Assembly: GCF_006265095.1 (NCBI RefSeq)
Contig: NZ_VCNK01000013.1
Span: forward strand, 1 to 64,000
Source of the DNA: Phaeobacter sp. B1627
GTDB taxonomy: Bacteria > Pseudomonadota > Alphaproteobacteria > Rhodobacterales > Rhodobacteraceae
Direction: 5' to 3'
DNA: 64,000 nucleotides
A program made the translations under genes and the position numbers. Below are positions 17,894 through 27,083 of the stretch, in pieces. The notes beneath the pieces are model-generated. The model searched no databases and was not told the origin of the DNA. It saw nothing but the letters and a program-made list of their open reading frames with translations. The stretch's first letter is position 1. Each line of letters starts with the position of its first letter.

Positions 17894-19342
17894 TCAACGG
17901 CTTGGGATTTTTGGCGGTCGCAGCGCCGCATCTGACAAACGCAGCTCTATTCCTGCTGCGCTGCGCGACAGGGACCAGCCGGTTTCCGGATCTGGTCCTT
18001 TGAGGCTCGCCGACAGGACCTCACAGGCGGCTGGCGTTTCTTCACACAGGATCACCTGCCGCCCCGTGAGGTACTGCAGACGCAGCCGGAACCCACGCGC
18101 ATGCTGAATGCCTGCACCCAGAACCGAGGGCAGTGACAGGTAGGTCCCACTCACGAACACGGCTTCGGGACCTGTGCCAATCTGTTCAGCCATCGCCCGC
18201 GTTTCGTGTTGCCAGGGAACCATTTCCCTGTGCTGCAGGATCGAAAACATTGCAAACAGCATCGCAAGCCCGGCCAGCATGGCCCTTGCGATCCGTTCTG
18301 GCAGTCTGCGCGACACATGCCCCAGCAGAACCGCATAGAACACCAGCGCAAAGCCGAGAACACGGGGCGGCATGACCACGCCGCTTTTCACGGCCTGCAC
18401 CGCGATCAGGGCCAACCCGATCCCGATCCCCGTCAGCGAATAGATCACCTCCCACGGGTTTCGCCGTCCGACCCAAACAACCGCGAGCCCCCCCAGCCCG
18501 AGCAAACCATAGGTCAGTGGCATGAAATTATATGCGACCACGCGCGCCGCGATGCCCATCACATCGCCCATCCGCACCAGATTGCTGAGCGCAGAGGCCA
18601 TGTCATAGGCCGGTGTCGGTGTCCGCCAGGCCGCCATCGGAATGCCGAAGACCCCGTGGAAATGAAGGTTCAGCGTATAGATCACCCCCATGCCCAAAGC
18701 GAAACTGGTTACAAACAGCGCCAATACCTTGGCCAGATGCAACGCCGACCGCGGTGCGTCGCGCCGGGTCAGACAAATCGCCAAAAGCAGGAGCGGGTTC
18801 ATCGTGTATCCCATCAGGGCCAGGGGCACGAAGGGAAGAAGCAACCAGCGGCCCCAGCGCTCGGATAGGGTGGCGCAGAGAAGCGCATAGGCCGCGCAAA
18901 CCATGAGGCCCGGCAGTAACGTGTTGAACCACAGTGAAATCAACAAAGTCGGGGCCGCCAGACCCGCAATCATCGCCACGGAGAGCTTGCGCCAGACCGC
19001 ATCCCCGGCGCCAAACGCAAGATGGACAAGCGTACCGAGGTAGATCGCCCAACAGGCCTGATAAAGGATATAGGTGACTGGGGCCGACAAGGCTGGCGAC
19101 CACGCCAACCAGAGGTAGTTCAGCCACCGCCCCTCGCTCAGGGTTTTGGGATAGTAGCCGCGCGCGTCGTTGAAAAGCGCCTGAAAATCATCGTGGCGGA
19201 GCAACGGATCCATGATCTGCGGCGCGGAGGCCAGCAGGATCCCGGCAAAACACAGGAGGATCAGACGCAACAGATCGCGCCACGGCAGATTTTGCGGATT
19301 CTGCCCTCTTTCGGTGCCGATGACGGGAGGGGCATCGGTCAC
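17894..19342 (-). CDS. GtrII-type membrane glucosyltransferase
   Basis: This 482-aa integral membrane protein has about ten hydrophobic helices and periplasmic loops. The start of the protein (LASAPQIMDPLLRHDDFQALF) resembles GtrII enzymes, in which acidic residues of the first loop are catalytic. It should move a sugar from the polyprenyl-phosphate carrier flipped by GtrA onto a surface glycan. It starts with GTG whose last bases overlap the stop of the 62-aa ORF (GTGA). It is last in the gtrB-gtrA-ORF-gtrII operon. Confidence 0.8.
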   Translation of the reverse strand: MTDAPPVIGTERGQNPQNLPWRDLLRLILLCFAGILLASAPQIMDPLLRHDDFQALFNDARGYYPKTLSEGRWLNYLWLAWSPALSAPVTYILYQACWAIYLGTLVHLAFGAGDAVWRKLSVAMIAGLAAPTLLISLWFNTLLPGLMVCAAYALLCATLSERWGRWLLLPFVPLALMGYTMNPLLLLAICLTRRDAPRSALHLAKVLALFVTSFALGMGVIYTLNLHFHGVFGIPMAAWRTPTPAYDMASALSNLVRMGDVMGIAARVVAYNFMPLTYGLLGLGGLAVVWVGRRNPWEVIYSLTGIGIGLALIAVQAVKSGVVMPPRVLGFALVFYAVLLGHVSRRLPERIARAMLAGLAMLFAMFSILQHREMVPWQHETRAMAEQIGTGPEAVFVSGTYLSLPSVLGAGIQHARGFRLRLQYLTGRQVILCEETPAACEVLSASLKGPDPETGWSLSRSAAGIELRLSDAALRPPKIPSR

Positions 19343-19527
19343 CGCAAAGGTCCACCACTGACGGTGAAACCGCGCGCGCCTCCGTCACGGTGGTGCGCCA
19401 CCTGCGAGATCGGATCTTCGCCCGCATTCGGGGTCCATTGAGACACCCCAAAGCCGCAGCCAAAGGACGTCGGCGGCACGCGACACTCATCGACCTCCGG
19501 ATGGTGCATCGGGTTCGGGCCCCTCAT
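19339..19527 (-). CDS. 62-aa ORF coupled on both sides inside the gtr operon
   Basis: ATG 19527 overlaps the gtrA stop (ATGA) and its own stop overlaps the GTG start of the gtrII-like gene (GTGA), so the frame fits exactly between the two genes. The product has no signal peptide or membrane helix. It contains the Cys-bearing segment CRVPPTSFGCGFG and a Gly-rich C-terminus. I recognise no family. The exact double overlap is the evidence that it is translated. Confidence 0.6.
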   Translation of the reverse strand: MRGPNPMHHPEVDECRVPPTSFGCGFGVSQWTPNAGEDPISQVAHHRDGGARGFTVSGGPLR

Positions 19528-19997
19528 TTCGCTGCTGCGGCAAAAACCCAGATCCGGAACATGACGTAATTCTGGATCGGCAACCATAGCATGACGACGG
19601 CCCCGGAAAGCGCCGGAGGCCAGCCCAGATGCGGCCCGACATGCGCCGTAATCAGGGTCGAGACGACAAAGCCCAAACCGATGGTACAGGCAAACCGCAA
19701 GATCTGCTCTGGCACCGCCAGCGGCCGGCGAAAGGTCCAGGCCGTCTGAGCAATATACTGCACCACGACGGCACAGCCGAGACTGATGATATTGGCCGCA
19801 GCTTCGGCCAGCCCAAGCTCCACCCCCAGCAGGAACAGCCCGAGATAGAGCCCCGCCACACCGGTCCCGACGACGCAGAACCGCAGGATCTGATCCCGGT
19901 CCGTTCGCATTGTGCGGGGCCGATCCGGCACGGTATCTGATGGTACAGTATCGGATGGTACAGTATCTGATAGCACGTCGGTGGCCATTGCGCTCAT
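19524..19997 (-). CDS. gtrA: GtrA-family polyprenyl-linked sugar flippase
   Basis: This 157-aa protein has four membrane helices (VVGTGVAGLYLGLFLL, ANIISLGCAVVVQYIA, FACTIGLGFVVSTLI, VVMLWLPIQNYVMF) and the family end NYVMFRIWVF. GtrA proteins are thought to flip undecaprenyl-phosphate-sugar to the periplasm. The N-terminus carries an unusual SDTVP pentapeptide repeated three times. The gene overlaps gtrB by ATGA and the 62-aa ORF by ATGA. Confidence 0.9.
   Translation of the reverse strand: MSAMATDVLSDTVPSDTVPSDTVPDRPRTMRTDRDQILRFCVVGTGVAGLYLGLFLLGVELGLAEAAANIISLGCAVVVQYIAQTAWTFRRPLAVPEQILRFACTIGLGFVVSTLITAHVGPHLGWPPALSGAVVMLWLPIQNYVMFRIWVFAAAAK
19921..19975. repeat. 15-bp tandem repeat inside gtrA
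   Basis: Two near-perfect 15-bp units (TCTGATGGTACAGTA at 19936-19950 and TCGGATGGTACAGTA at 19951-19965), with partial units on both sides, encode the SDTVP repeats near the GtrA N-terminus. In-frame 15-bp units allow copy changes without frameshift. Confidence 0.8.
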
Positions 19998-20974
19998 CTC
20001 GCCTGACGGCGACGGCCTGTTTCCGCCTCGATGTCGGCGAATGTCTCACTTTGGTAGTCGCCGGTCTCCCGATCGAGAAAGAACAGAGGGCGCTGCTTCA
20101 TTTCCATATAGAGGCGGCCAATGTATTCCCCCATGATCCCCAGCGTCAGCAACTGGATACCTGAAAAGAACGACATCGCCAGCAGCATCGAGGCCCAGCC
20201 CGGAGCGGTCTGATACAGGATCAGTGAGTGAAATACATAGATCGCCACCAATGCCGAGACCCCGAGGGTGCAGAATGACAGACGGGTGGCAAAGCGCAGT
20301 GGTTTGATCGAAAATCCGGTGAGCGCATCGGTGGCCAGCTTCAGCATCGCCCGCAGCGGGTATTTTGTTTCCCCGACCATACGGGCATCGCGCTGATATT
20401 CCACGCCAATCTGGCGAAACCCGACCCAGGCGAACATGCCACGGACAAACCGCGAGCGCTCCGGCATCTGCAGAACACTGTCCAGAGCGCGACGGCTGAC
20501 GAGGCGAAAGTCACCGGTATCCTTGGGGATTTTCACATCCGACAGAGCGTTCAGGAACCGGTAGAAGGCCCAGGCCGACAGCTTCTTGAACGGGGTTTCG
20601 CCCTGACGCTGGGCCCGCTTGCCGTAGACCACATCATAGCCCGTATCCATCAGGCTCATCATCTCCGGCAACAGTTCAGGCGGGTCCTGAAGGTCGGCGT
20701 CCAGCATGAAAACACGCTGCCCCTCGGCGGCGGCGAGACCGGCGGTCAGGGCAATCTGGTGACCACGATTGGCCGAAAGCTTCAGGCCACGCACCTCGGG
20801 ATGGGACGCATGCGCCGCTTCCAGAGCGGCCCAGGTGCCATCGGTTGATCCGTCATCGATCAGGATGATCTCGGTCTGCCCCGCCCAGGGCGCAACTGCC
20901 GCCAAAAGGCGGTCCACCAAAAGCGGGATCGCCTCTTCCTCATTGTAGCACGGTACAACCACCGACAGTAGCAT
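19994..20974 (-). CDS. gtrB: GtrB-type polyprenyl-phosphate glycosyltransferase (GT2)
   Basis: This enzyme of about 326 aa transfers a sugar from a nucleotide donor to undecaprenyl phosphate on the cytoplasmic side. It has the GT2 nucleotide-binding start VVVPCYNEEEAIP, the DxD motif in LDADLQDPPE, the DFRLVSRRAL block and two C-terminal membrane helices. ATG 20974 with GAGGG upstream is preferred over GTG 20998. It is the first gene of the operon and overlaps gtrA by ATGA. Confidence 0.92.
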   Translation of the reverse strand: MLLSVVVPCYNEEEAIPLLVDRLLAAVAPWAGQTEIILIDDGSTDGTWAALEAAHASHPEVRGLKLSANRGHQIALTAGLAAAEGQRVFMLDADLQDPPELLPEMMSLMDTGYDVVYGKRAQRQGETPFKKLSAWAFYRFLNALSDVKIPKDTGDFRLVSRRALDSVLQMPERSRFVRGMFAWVGFRQIGVEYQRDARMVGETKYPLRAMLKLATDALTGFSIKPLRFATRLSFCTLGVSALVAIYVFHSLILYQTAPGWASMLLAMSFFSGIQLLTLGIMGEYIGRLYMEMKQRPLFFLDRETGDYQSETFADIEAETGRRRQAR

Positions 20975-21141
20975 GGGGCATGCCCTCACTTTTTCCACCT
21001 GCTTGATCGAGACCCAATCTGCAGGACAGCCCCGCGAAATTTCAAACGCAGACAGGCGCGTGACAGCATTTTCGCACCAATTGATTAACGCGCTGTGAGC
21101 TTTTGAACACGCATCATGTCATCGAGGTGTCAGCGGTGTGT

Positions 21142-21170
21142 GTGGTGCCACAATCCCGCCATGGCACCAC
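21142..21170. repeat. Perfect inverted repeat GTGGTGCCA / TGGCACCAC
   Basis: Nine-base arms (21142-21150 and 21162-21170) are separated by 11 bases. The repeat lies between the end of the leftward CocE-like gene and the start of gtrB, also leftward. It could be a terminator for the former, without a T-run on that strand, or an operator of the gtr promoter. Confidence 0.5.
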
Positions 21171-21216
21171 CTGTTTTGCCTTTGAAACCCCGCAATCAAC
21201 AGGGTCGCAAGACCGT

Positions 21217-23226
21217 TCACAGGACACCGCGCAGCAATGATTCGGTCCATTCCCGGGTCAGCACAATCGCCCCGCCTTCCTTTGCCGTGACCCGTCTCCA
21301 CAGGTGGAAATGCGTCCGGTCACAGGTCATGCGGTTCTCGGTCCCGATCTCGACCCCCCAGTCACCGCGGGCAAATTCGAACGTCCAATCGCTCTCGAAC
21401 GTGGCGGAGGAAGGATCGTCCGGGTGGATTTTATAGCGCATCATCACAGTGCTGTCGGCGATCAGACCATGGTCCGAGTTTTCCGCCCGACCGTAGTCGT
21501 CAAAGGTTTCCAGCACATGGGTGCCATCCGCCTCCACGCGCCGTTCCGAGGTGCCGGAGGCCGCGCGGAAGTCTCGCCCGCCGATGGTCGGGTAGTCTCG
21601 TGCCGGGGGCGGTGCCATCGGCGCGATCTCTTCGGTCACATTGCGCTCGGGCAGAACCAGCATGCATCCCTCAAGCGCCAGTGTGATCTCTGCGGCCTCT
21701 GGCGCGGGCCACACGATGGGCCAGTAGGAGGTGGACAGAGCCAGCCGCAAACGGTGCCCCTCCACCAATCGATGGGCGCATTCGTTCAGCTCAAACTCCA
21801 CCTCATAGACCCGGCCCGGCTCCAGTCGCGTCGCCACCTCGTGGCTGTCGTCATGACACAGGTTGCGGGCCCGGTAGCTGATCCGCTGCGACACCCCACC
21901 CGGGGCCACGTCACAGAGCCGCGCCATGACCTGAGCCACGGGGCGGTCGACGCTGAACCTCAGCCGCACCCGCGGGCGACCGAGCAGCTCCAGCGGCGCC
22001 GTCAGCGGGGCGGTCTCGAAACAGGCGGACAGCGCATCGTCGGCCTGCTGATCCTCGGGCAGCTCATTGTCAATCCGCATCCCGGCGCAGAAATATCCCC
22101 CCGCCTGCCCCAGCGTGGCCGGGTTGGCCACAGTGACTGAACCAGTCTGGGGTGTTTCAGCAAAGCCGCCGGGCGCCAGTGGCAAGCACAGGTCCTGTAC
22201 ATGCGGCGACGGCCACTGCGCCTCTGCCACCCATCGTCCCTTGCGTGGTGTGTTCTTGGCCGTGGGGTTGAAATGCTCCTGCATGTAGGCGCGATAATCG
22301 GGCAAGGCCTCCGCGCCGCTGTCCTCGCCCTTCAGGTACTGATCAAACCAGCGCAGCACCTCGCCATGGAAATCCGAGGGCTCCAGTTTTGAGATATGCC
22401 CGTAGCGATGCTCCCATGGGCCCATCAACGCCTTGCCCGGTGCGTTCGTCAGCCTGGCCGCAATCGCAGGCGGGGCGTTCACATAGGCATCCGCCCAGCC
22501 GGTGATGGCCAGAACCGGCGCCGTGATCGCCGACCAGTCTTCGCAGACGGAGCCATGTTTCCAGAATTCGTCCCGTGTCTGATGGCTCAGCCAGTCGGCC
22601 CCCATGAACGGCAGATCCCGGATCCGGCCCAGCCATTCCTCGCGCCAGTCCGGGCGCAGATCCGGGTCCAGCGGCCGGGTCATATAGGCAAACATCTGGC
22701 TCGACCAATTCTTGTTGTCGCTCAGCAGGCAGCCGCCCATATAGTGGATGTCATCGGCATAGCGATCGACGGTAGAGGCAACCGAGACCACCGCCTTCAG
22801 CGCCTCCGGACGGCGCCAGGCGAGCTGCAAGCCGTTGAAACCACCCCAGGATATGCCGATCATGCCGACGCGTCCGGTGGACCAGGGCTGAGCCGCAATC
22901 CAGGTCAGAACCGCTTCGCCATCGGCCAGTTCCTGCTCGGAATATTCATCATCGAACCGACCGTCGCTATCGCCGGAACCGGTGATATCCACCCGGAGGC
23001 AGGCGTAGCCATGGGCGGCAAACACCGGGTGCGTGGTGGCATCGCGCGGCGCGGTGCCGTCGCGTTTGCGATAGGGCAGATATTCAAGGATCGCCGGAAA
23101 CGGGCCAGCCCCCTCCGGCATCCAGAGCCGCGCCGCAAGACGGCGGCCATCGGGCAGCGGAATCCAGAGATGATCTGTCGTGGTGACGGCGGTCTGCTCG
23201 CTGGGCACGTCTGTGTTGTCCTTCAT
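21217..23226 (-). CDS. CocE/NonD-family X-Pro dipeptidyl-peptidase-like hydrolase
   Basis: This 669-aa alpha/beta hydrolase has nucleophile Ser in GISWGGFNG (about residue 126) and a C-terminal jelly-roll domain typical of the PepX/CocE family. The members cut esters, amides or acyl-peptides. It has no signal peptide, so it should be cytoplasmic. ATG 23226 is preferred over TTG 23232. It is divergent from an HTH regulator that may control it. The substrate cannot be named from sequence. Confidence 0.87.
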   Translation of the reverse strand: MKDNTDVPSEQTAVTTTDHLWIPLPDGRRLAARLWMPEGAGPFPAILEYLPYRKRDGTAPRDATTHPVFAAHGYACLRVDITGSGDSDGRFDDEYSEQELADGEAVLTWIAAQPWSTGRVGMIGISWGGFNGLQLAWRRPEALKAVVSVASTVDRYADDIHYMGGCLLSDNKNWSSQMFAYMTRPLDPDLRPDWREEWLGRIRDLPFMGADWLSHQTRDEFWKHGSVCEDWSAITAPVLAITGWADAYVNAPPAIAARLTNAPGKALMGPWEHRYGHISKLEPSDFHGEVLRWFDQYLKGEDSGAEALPDYRAYMQEHFNPTAKNTPRKGRWVAEAQWPSPHVQDLCLPLAPGGFAETPQTGSVTVANPATLGQAGGYFCAGMRIDNELPEDQQADDALSACFETAPLTAPLELLGRPRVRLRFSVDRPVAQVMARLCDVAPGGVSQRISYRARNLCHDDSHEVATRLEPGRVYEVEFELNECAHRLVEGHRLRLALSTSYWPIVWPAPEAAEITLALEGCMLVLPERNVTEEIAPMAPPPARDYPTIGGRDFRAASGTSERRVEADGTHVLETFDDYGRAENSDHGLIADSTVMMRYKIHPDDPSSATFESDWTFEFARGDWGVEIGTENRMTCDRTHFHLWRRVTAKEGGAIVLTREWTESLLRGVL

Positions 23227-23374
23227 TGTCAAAGTGGATTTTCGTCAACGTGGCTTTTCGGGGCCGGTTTCATGCAACATTTTGCGACGCCGACGCCGTG
23301 ATAGGAACTGCGCGCTTGTACGCATCTGTCAGCAGGTTTACGCAGAACTGCGTCACATCGCGAAAGGGACAGTG

Positions 23375-24175
23375 ATGAGCAGCGAGTTTTCCCGGAACCT
23401 GCGGTTTCTCTGTGCCGAGGCGACCTCCATCGCGCAGGTCTGCCGCGAGATCGGTCTGAACCGACAGCAATTCAATCGATACCTCTCCGGGGCGGGCTTG
23501 CCCTCGGCCCATAACCTGCGCCGTATTGCGCGGCACTTTGACCTGAGCGAAGCAGATCTGCTTGGCGATCACGCGTCCCTATGTGCCCACCGCAGCCGTG
23601 CCAGTGAAACCAGGCTGCCCGCGCCGCTGCTGCATCTGGGGCAGGGTTTTGCAGGACAGGCGCGACACATGCGCCGGTTCCTCGGGAGCTATCATTCCTA
23701 TTACCGCACGCCCACCTGGCCCGGTCAGGTTCTGCGCGCGCTGGTCCGCCTGAAAGAAGCCGACGGCTATGTCATGAGCCATACATTCGAACGCGCCAGC
23801 GCCCGTGACGGCAGTATCCGCCAACGCAGTGCCTATCAGGGGCTGGCGAGCCTGCGCGGCGAGCGGATCTGCCTCTGCGAACGTCCCCGCAACGCCACCA
23901 GCGCCATATCAGAGACCATTCTGATGCCCGCACACCCGCATCAGATCTCATACCTGCAGGGGCTGACGCTCGGGGTTTCTGCCGGGGCCAGTCGTCGCCC
24001 GTTTTCCGCCCGCACGGTCTGGGTACGGCTGGAGGAGAAAGTCACCGCCCGCGAGGCCGTCGCCGCCACAGGCGCCCTACCCCAGGACAGCCCCCGTCTC
24101 GACCCGAAGGTGCGCCGCCTGCTGGGCGAGGACACGCCCCTGTGCCTCGCCGTCGAGACATTCCCGCCGCGCTGA
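23375..24175 (+). CDS. HTH transcriptional regulator
   Basis: This 266-aa protein has an N-terminal Cro/XRE-like helix-turn-helix (IAQVCREIGLNRQQFNRYLSG, about residues 17-37). About 200 residues of ligand-binding or effector domain without a recognised family follow. ATG 23375 has GAAAGGGA upstream; the open frame starts further upstream at 23180. It is divergently placed, with about 150 bp between the starts, from the CocE-like hydrolase, the likely target. Confidence 0.78.
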   Translation: MSSEFSRNLRFLCAEATSIAQVCREIGLNRQQFNRYLSGAGLPSAHNLRRIARHFDLSEADLLGDHASLCAHRSRASETRLPAPLLHLGQGFAGQARHMRRFLGSYHSYYRTPTWPGQVLRALVRLKEADGYVMSHTFERASARDGSIRQRSAYQGLASLRGERICLCERPRNATSAISETILMPAHPHQISYLQGLTLGVSAGASRRPFSARTVWVRLEEKVTAREAVAATGALPQDSPRLDPKVRRLLGEDTPLCLAVETFPPR

Positions 24176-24245
24176 GGCCGCTGTTTTGAGGTCCCTGTGT
24201 TGAGATCGCAGTGTGGACGGCATCGCAATCAGTAGCGGATGCTGC

Positions 24246-25358
24246 TCAGTCGTCCTGTCGCGGCAGCACCGGTGCCGAACGCTCCAGCGCCAGTTCGGCC
24301 TCTGAAAAGACCCATGGCCCCCGCACCCCCGGCACGCCTTCCGGCGAAATCTGCATCCCCCGGTGGATCGTCTGCGGGTCGTCAAAGGCCTGACCGATGC
24401 TGTTGATCGGCCCCGCTGGCACAGTCGCCTCCTCGAGCGCGGCGAGCAGCGCCGCCTGCTCCCATTGCGCCAGGGCCGCGCCGAGCATCGGGGTCAGATC
24501 GTCCCGGTTCGCAACCCGCAATTGATTGCTCTGAAACCGGGGGTCCGTTTTCACGCCGCCCAGATTCAGCACATCGCAGAGACGGGTGAACTGGCCGTCA
24601 TTGCCGACCGCAAGGATCACATGGCCGTCGCGCACAGCCATCACCTGATAGGGTGAGATATTGGGATGTTCATTGCCCATCCGCGTCGGGCTGGTGCCGG
24701 TGGTCAGGTAGTTCATGTTCTGATTTGCCAGCATCGCCGTCGCGCAGTCCAGCAACGACATGTCGATATGCTGCCCGAGGCCTGTGCGGTGGCGCTGCTC
24801 CACCGCCGCCAGAATGCCGATGGTGCCGTATAGGCCCGTGACGATATCGGTGATGGCAACCCCCACCTTCTGCGGCTCCCCGTCCGGCGCCCCCGTGACC
24901 GACATCAAGCCCGACATGCCTTGCAGCAGAAAATCATATCCCGCCCGGCTCGCATAGGGTCCGTCCTGACCGAAACCCGTGACAGAACAGTAGATCAGGC
25001 GCGGGTTGATCAGGCGCAGGCTCTCATAGTCCAGCCCGTATTTCTTCAAGCCCCCCACCTTGAAGTTCTCGATCAGAATGTCGGCCCCTGCCACCAGATC
25101 CCGCACCTGCGCCTGCCCTTTGTCCGTGCGGAAATCCGCCGTAACGCAGTGTTTGCCGCGATTGGCTGCGTAGTAATAGGCGGCCGTGCTGTCACCGTCG
25201 CGCTCGATAAACGGCGGTCCCCAGCGCCGGGTGTCGTCCCCCTCGGGGCTTTCCACTTTCACCACATCAGCGCCAAGATCCGCCAGCGACTGGCCAATCC
25301 AGGGACCTGCGAGAATACGGGCGAGTTCCACCACCTTGAGGCCTTGAAGCGGAGTCAT
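24246..25358 (-). CDS. CaiB/BaiF-family CoA-transferase
   Basis: This 370-aa class III CoA-transferase has the family N-terminus LQGLKVVELARILAGP and the SVTGFGQDGPY motif. The probable catalytic Asp171 lies in the ITDIVTGLYG block, matching Asp169 of formyl-CoA transferase. It moves CoA between carboxylic acids, but which acids is not evident. It stands alone downstream of the urt operon. Confidence 0.9.
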   Translation of the reverse strand: MTPLQGLKVVELARILAGPWIGQSLADLGADVVKVESPEGDDTRRWGPPFIERDGDSTAAYYYAANRGKHCVTADFRTDKGQAQVRDLVAGADILIENFKVGGLKKYGLDYESLRLINPRLIYCSVTGFGQDGPYASRAGYDFLLQGMSGLMSVTGAPDGEPQKVGVAITDIVTGLYGTIGILAAVEQRHRTGLGQHIDMSLLDCATAMLANQNMNYLTTGTSPTRMGNEHPNISPYQVMAVRDGHVILAVGNDGQFTRLCDVLNLGGVKTDPRFQSNQLRVANRDDLTPMLGAALAQWEQAALLAALEEATVPAGPINSIGQAFDDPQTIHRGMQISPEGVPGVRGPWVFSEAELALERSAPVLPRQDD

Positions 25359-25543
25359 GAGGGGCGTCCTTTTCGGGATGTAGGGGTCAATTCAACGCCC
25401 TCCATACCCGAGCCGAAGCGGCGAGGCCAAGCCCGGACAGCCACATGTTTTTCAGGACCGCGACAGATTGTCCCCGCAGGCGCTCCCCAGCGTCTTGGGC
25501 GGCCCGGCCCGCATGGGGTCATCTCGCCCGGTCATGCGCGCCG

Positions 25544-25568
25544 GGCAGCGCGCCGCAGGCGCGCTGCC
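25544..25568. terminator. GC-rich hairpin downstream of the urt operon
   Basis: Perfect 11-base arms (GGCAGCGCGCC at 25544-25554 and GGCGCGCTGCC at 25558-25568) flank a 3-base loop. It lies 66 bp after urtE in the leftward direction, with no T-run, and is likely a terminator or mRNA-end stabiliser. The 25359-25633 gap otherwise shows no gene. Confidence 0.6.
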
Positions 25569-25633
25569 ACGCCCAACGGGGATGTCTGCATATTCAATGC
25601 AGGCAGCACGGGCGGGAGCGCCACCGCCGCATC

Positions 25634-26329
25634 TCAGACCGACACGCCCTCCAGCAAATCGTCACGCGCCAGTTCGCCTTTGCGGCCTGCCAGCACCACC
25701 TCCCCGCGGCGCAGCACCACAAAGCGGTCCGCCAGCGCATAGGCAAAGTCGAAATATTGTTCCACCAGCACAATCGCCATCTCGCCCTGGTCACGCAACA
25801 GGCTGATCACTTCGCCAATCTGAGTGATGATATTGGGCTGGATCCCTTCTGTCGGCTCGTCCAGAACCAGCAATTTCGGCCGCGTGATCAGGGCGCGGGC
25901 AATCGCCAGCTGCTGTTGCTGCCCGCCGGACAGATCGCCGCCGCGCCGGGTGATCATGTCTTTCAGCACCGGAAACAGCTCAAACACCTGATCGGGGATG
26001 TGATGTTCGCTGGCTGGCAGGCAGGAGAACCCCGTTTCGAGATTTTCCTTCACCGTCAGCAACGGAAAAATGTCGCGCCCCTGAGGCACATAGGCAATCC
26101 CTTTCTGCGCCAGCGCATGGGCCGGGAGCACGCCGAGGATCTCGCCGTCCAGTGAAACCGTCCCGCCCGAGCGTGCATGGGTGCCGGTAATCGCCTTCAT
26201 CAGCGAGGTCTTCCCAACCCCGTTGCAGCCCATGACACAGGTCACCTCACCCAGCTGGGCCTGCATGGAAATCCCCTTCAGGATCTGGCTGTGACCATAG
26301 TGCAGAGTGATATTGTTCAGATCCAGCAT
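25634..26329 (-). CDS. urtE: Urea ABC transporter ATP-binding subunit UrtE
   Basis: This 231-aa LivF-type ATPase energises urea import with UrtD. Walker A is GCNGVGKTS, the signature is LSGGQQQQLAIARALI and Walker B is LLVLDEPTEGIQP. The EGIQP after Walker B and the place as last gene of urtABCDE identify UrtE rather than a LivF. It sits 4 bp after urtD. Confidence 0.95.
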   Translation of the reverse strand: MLDLNNITLHYGHSQILKGISMQAQLGEVTCVMGCNGVGKTSLMKAITGTHARSGGTVSLDGEILGVLPAHALAQKGIAYVPQGRDIFPLLTVKENLETGFSCLPASEHHIPDQVFELFPVLKDMITRRGGDLSGGQQQQLAIARALITRPKLLVLDEPTEGIQPNIITQIGEVISLLRDQGEMAIVLVEQYFDFAYALADRFVVLRRGEVVLAGRKGELARDDLLEGVSV

Positions 26330-26333
26330 CTTG

Positions 26334-27083
26334 TTAACGTCCCAGATAGACGTCGATGACGTCAGGGTTGGCGGTCACATGGTCGAGACCGCCTTCGGCG
26401 AGTACAGATCCCTCATGCAGAACGGTGACCTTGCAATTGAGGCGGCGAACGAACTCCATATCATGCTCAACAACCACCACAGCCCGGGTCTTGGCAGCCT
26501 CCACCAGCAGATCAGTGGTATGCTCCCGCTCCTGCGGTGTCATGCCGGCGGCCGGTTCATCGACCAGCAGGAGCCGTGGCTCCTGTGCCAACAGCATGCC
26601 AATCTCCAGCCATTGCTTCTGACCATGAGAGAGCTCACCGGCCACCCGGTCCAGGTGTTCCTGCAACCCGACTTCCTGTGCCAGTTCCTCGACGCGGGTT
26701 CTATCCTGCGCGCTGGCGCGAAAGGTCAGAACCGCCCACCAGCTGCGCGGCGCACGACGCGCCATCATCAGGTTTTCGCGCACCGACTGCTCTTCAAACA
26801 CGGTGGGTTTCTGAAACTTTCGCCCCACCCCGGCCTGGGCAATCTGCGCCTCGTTCAGGGCCAGCAGGGAGATGGATTTTTCGCCCCAGAGCACTCGCCC
26901 TTCGTCCGGACGGGTCTTGCCGGTTACGATATCCATGAAGGTGGTCTTTCCCGCGCCATTCGGCCCGATCACCGCCCGGAGTTCTGAAGGGCCGATCTGG
27001 AAGCTGAGGTTGTTGATGGCGCGAAACCCGTCAAAGGACACCGAGACGCCAGACACCTCCAGCAGCGTGTTCATCTGGCTCAT
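26334..27083 (-). CDS. urtD: Urea ABC transporter ATP-binding subunit UrtD
   Basis: This 249-aa LivG-type ATPase has Walker A GPNGAGKTT, signature LSHGQKQWLEIGMLLAQ and Walker B LLLVDEPAAGMTPQE. The LSHGQKQWLEIG signature is characteristic of UrtD. It overlaps urtC by ATGA. Confidence 0.96.
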   Translation of the reverse strand: MSQMNTLLEVSGVSVSFDGFRAINNLSFQIGPSELRAVIGPNGAGKTTFMDIVTGKTRPDEGRVLWGEKSISLLALNEAQIAQAGVGRKFQKPTVFEEQSVRENLMMARRAPRSWWAVLTFRASAQDRTRVEELAQEVGLQEHLDRVAGELSHGQKQWLEIGMLLAQEPRLLLVDEPAAGMTPQEREHTTDLLVEAAKTRAVVVVEHDMEFVRRLNCKVTVLHEGSVLAEGGLDHVTANPDVIDVYLGR

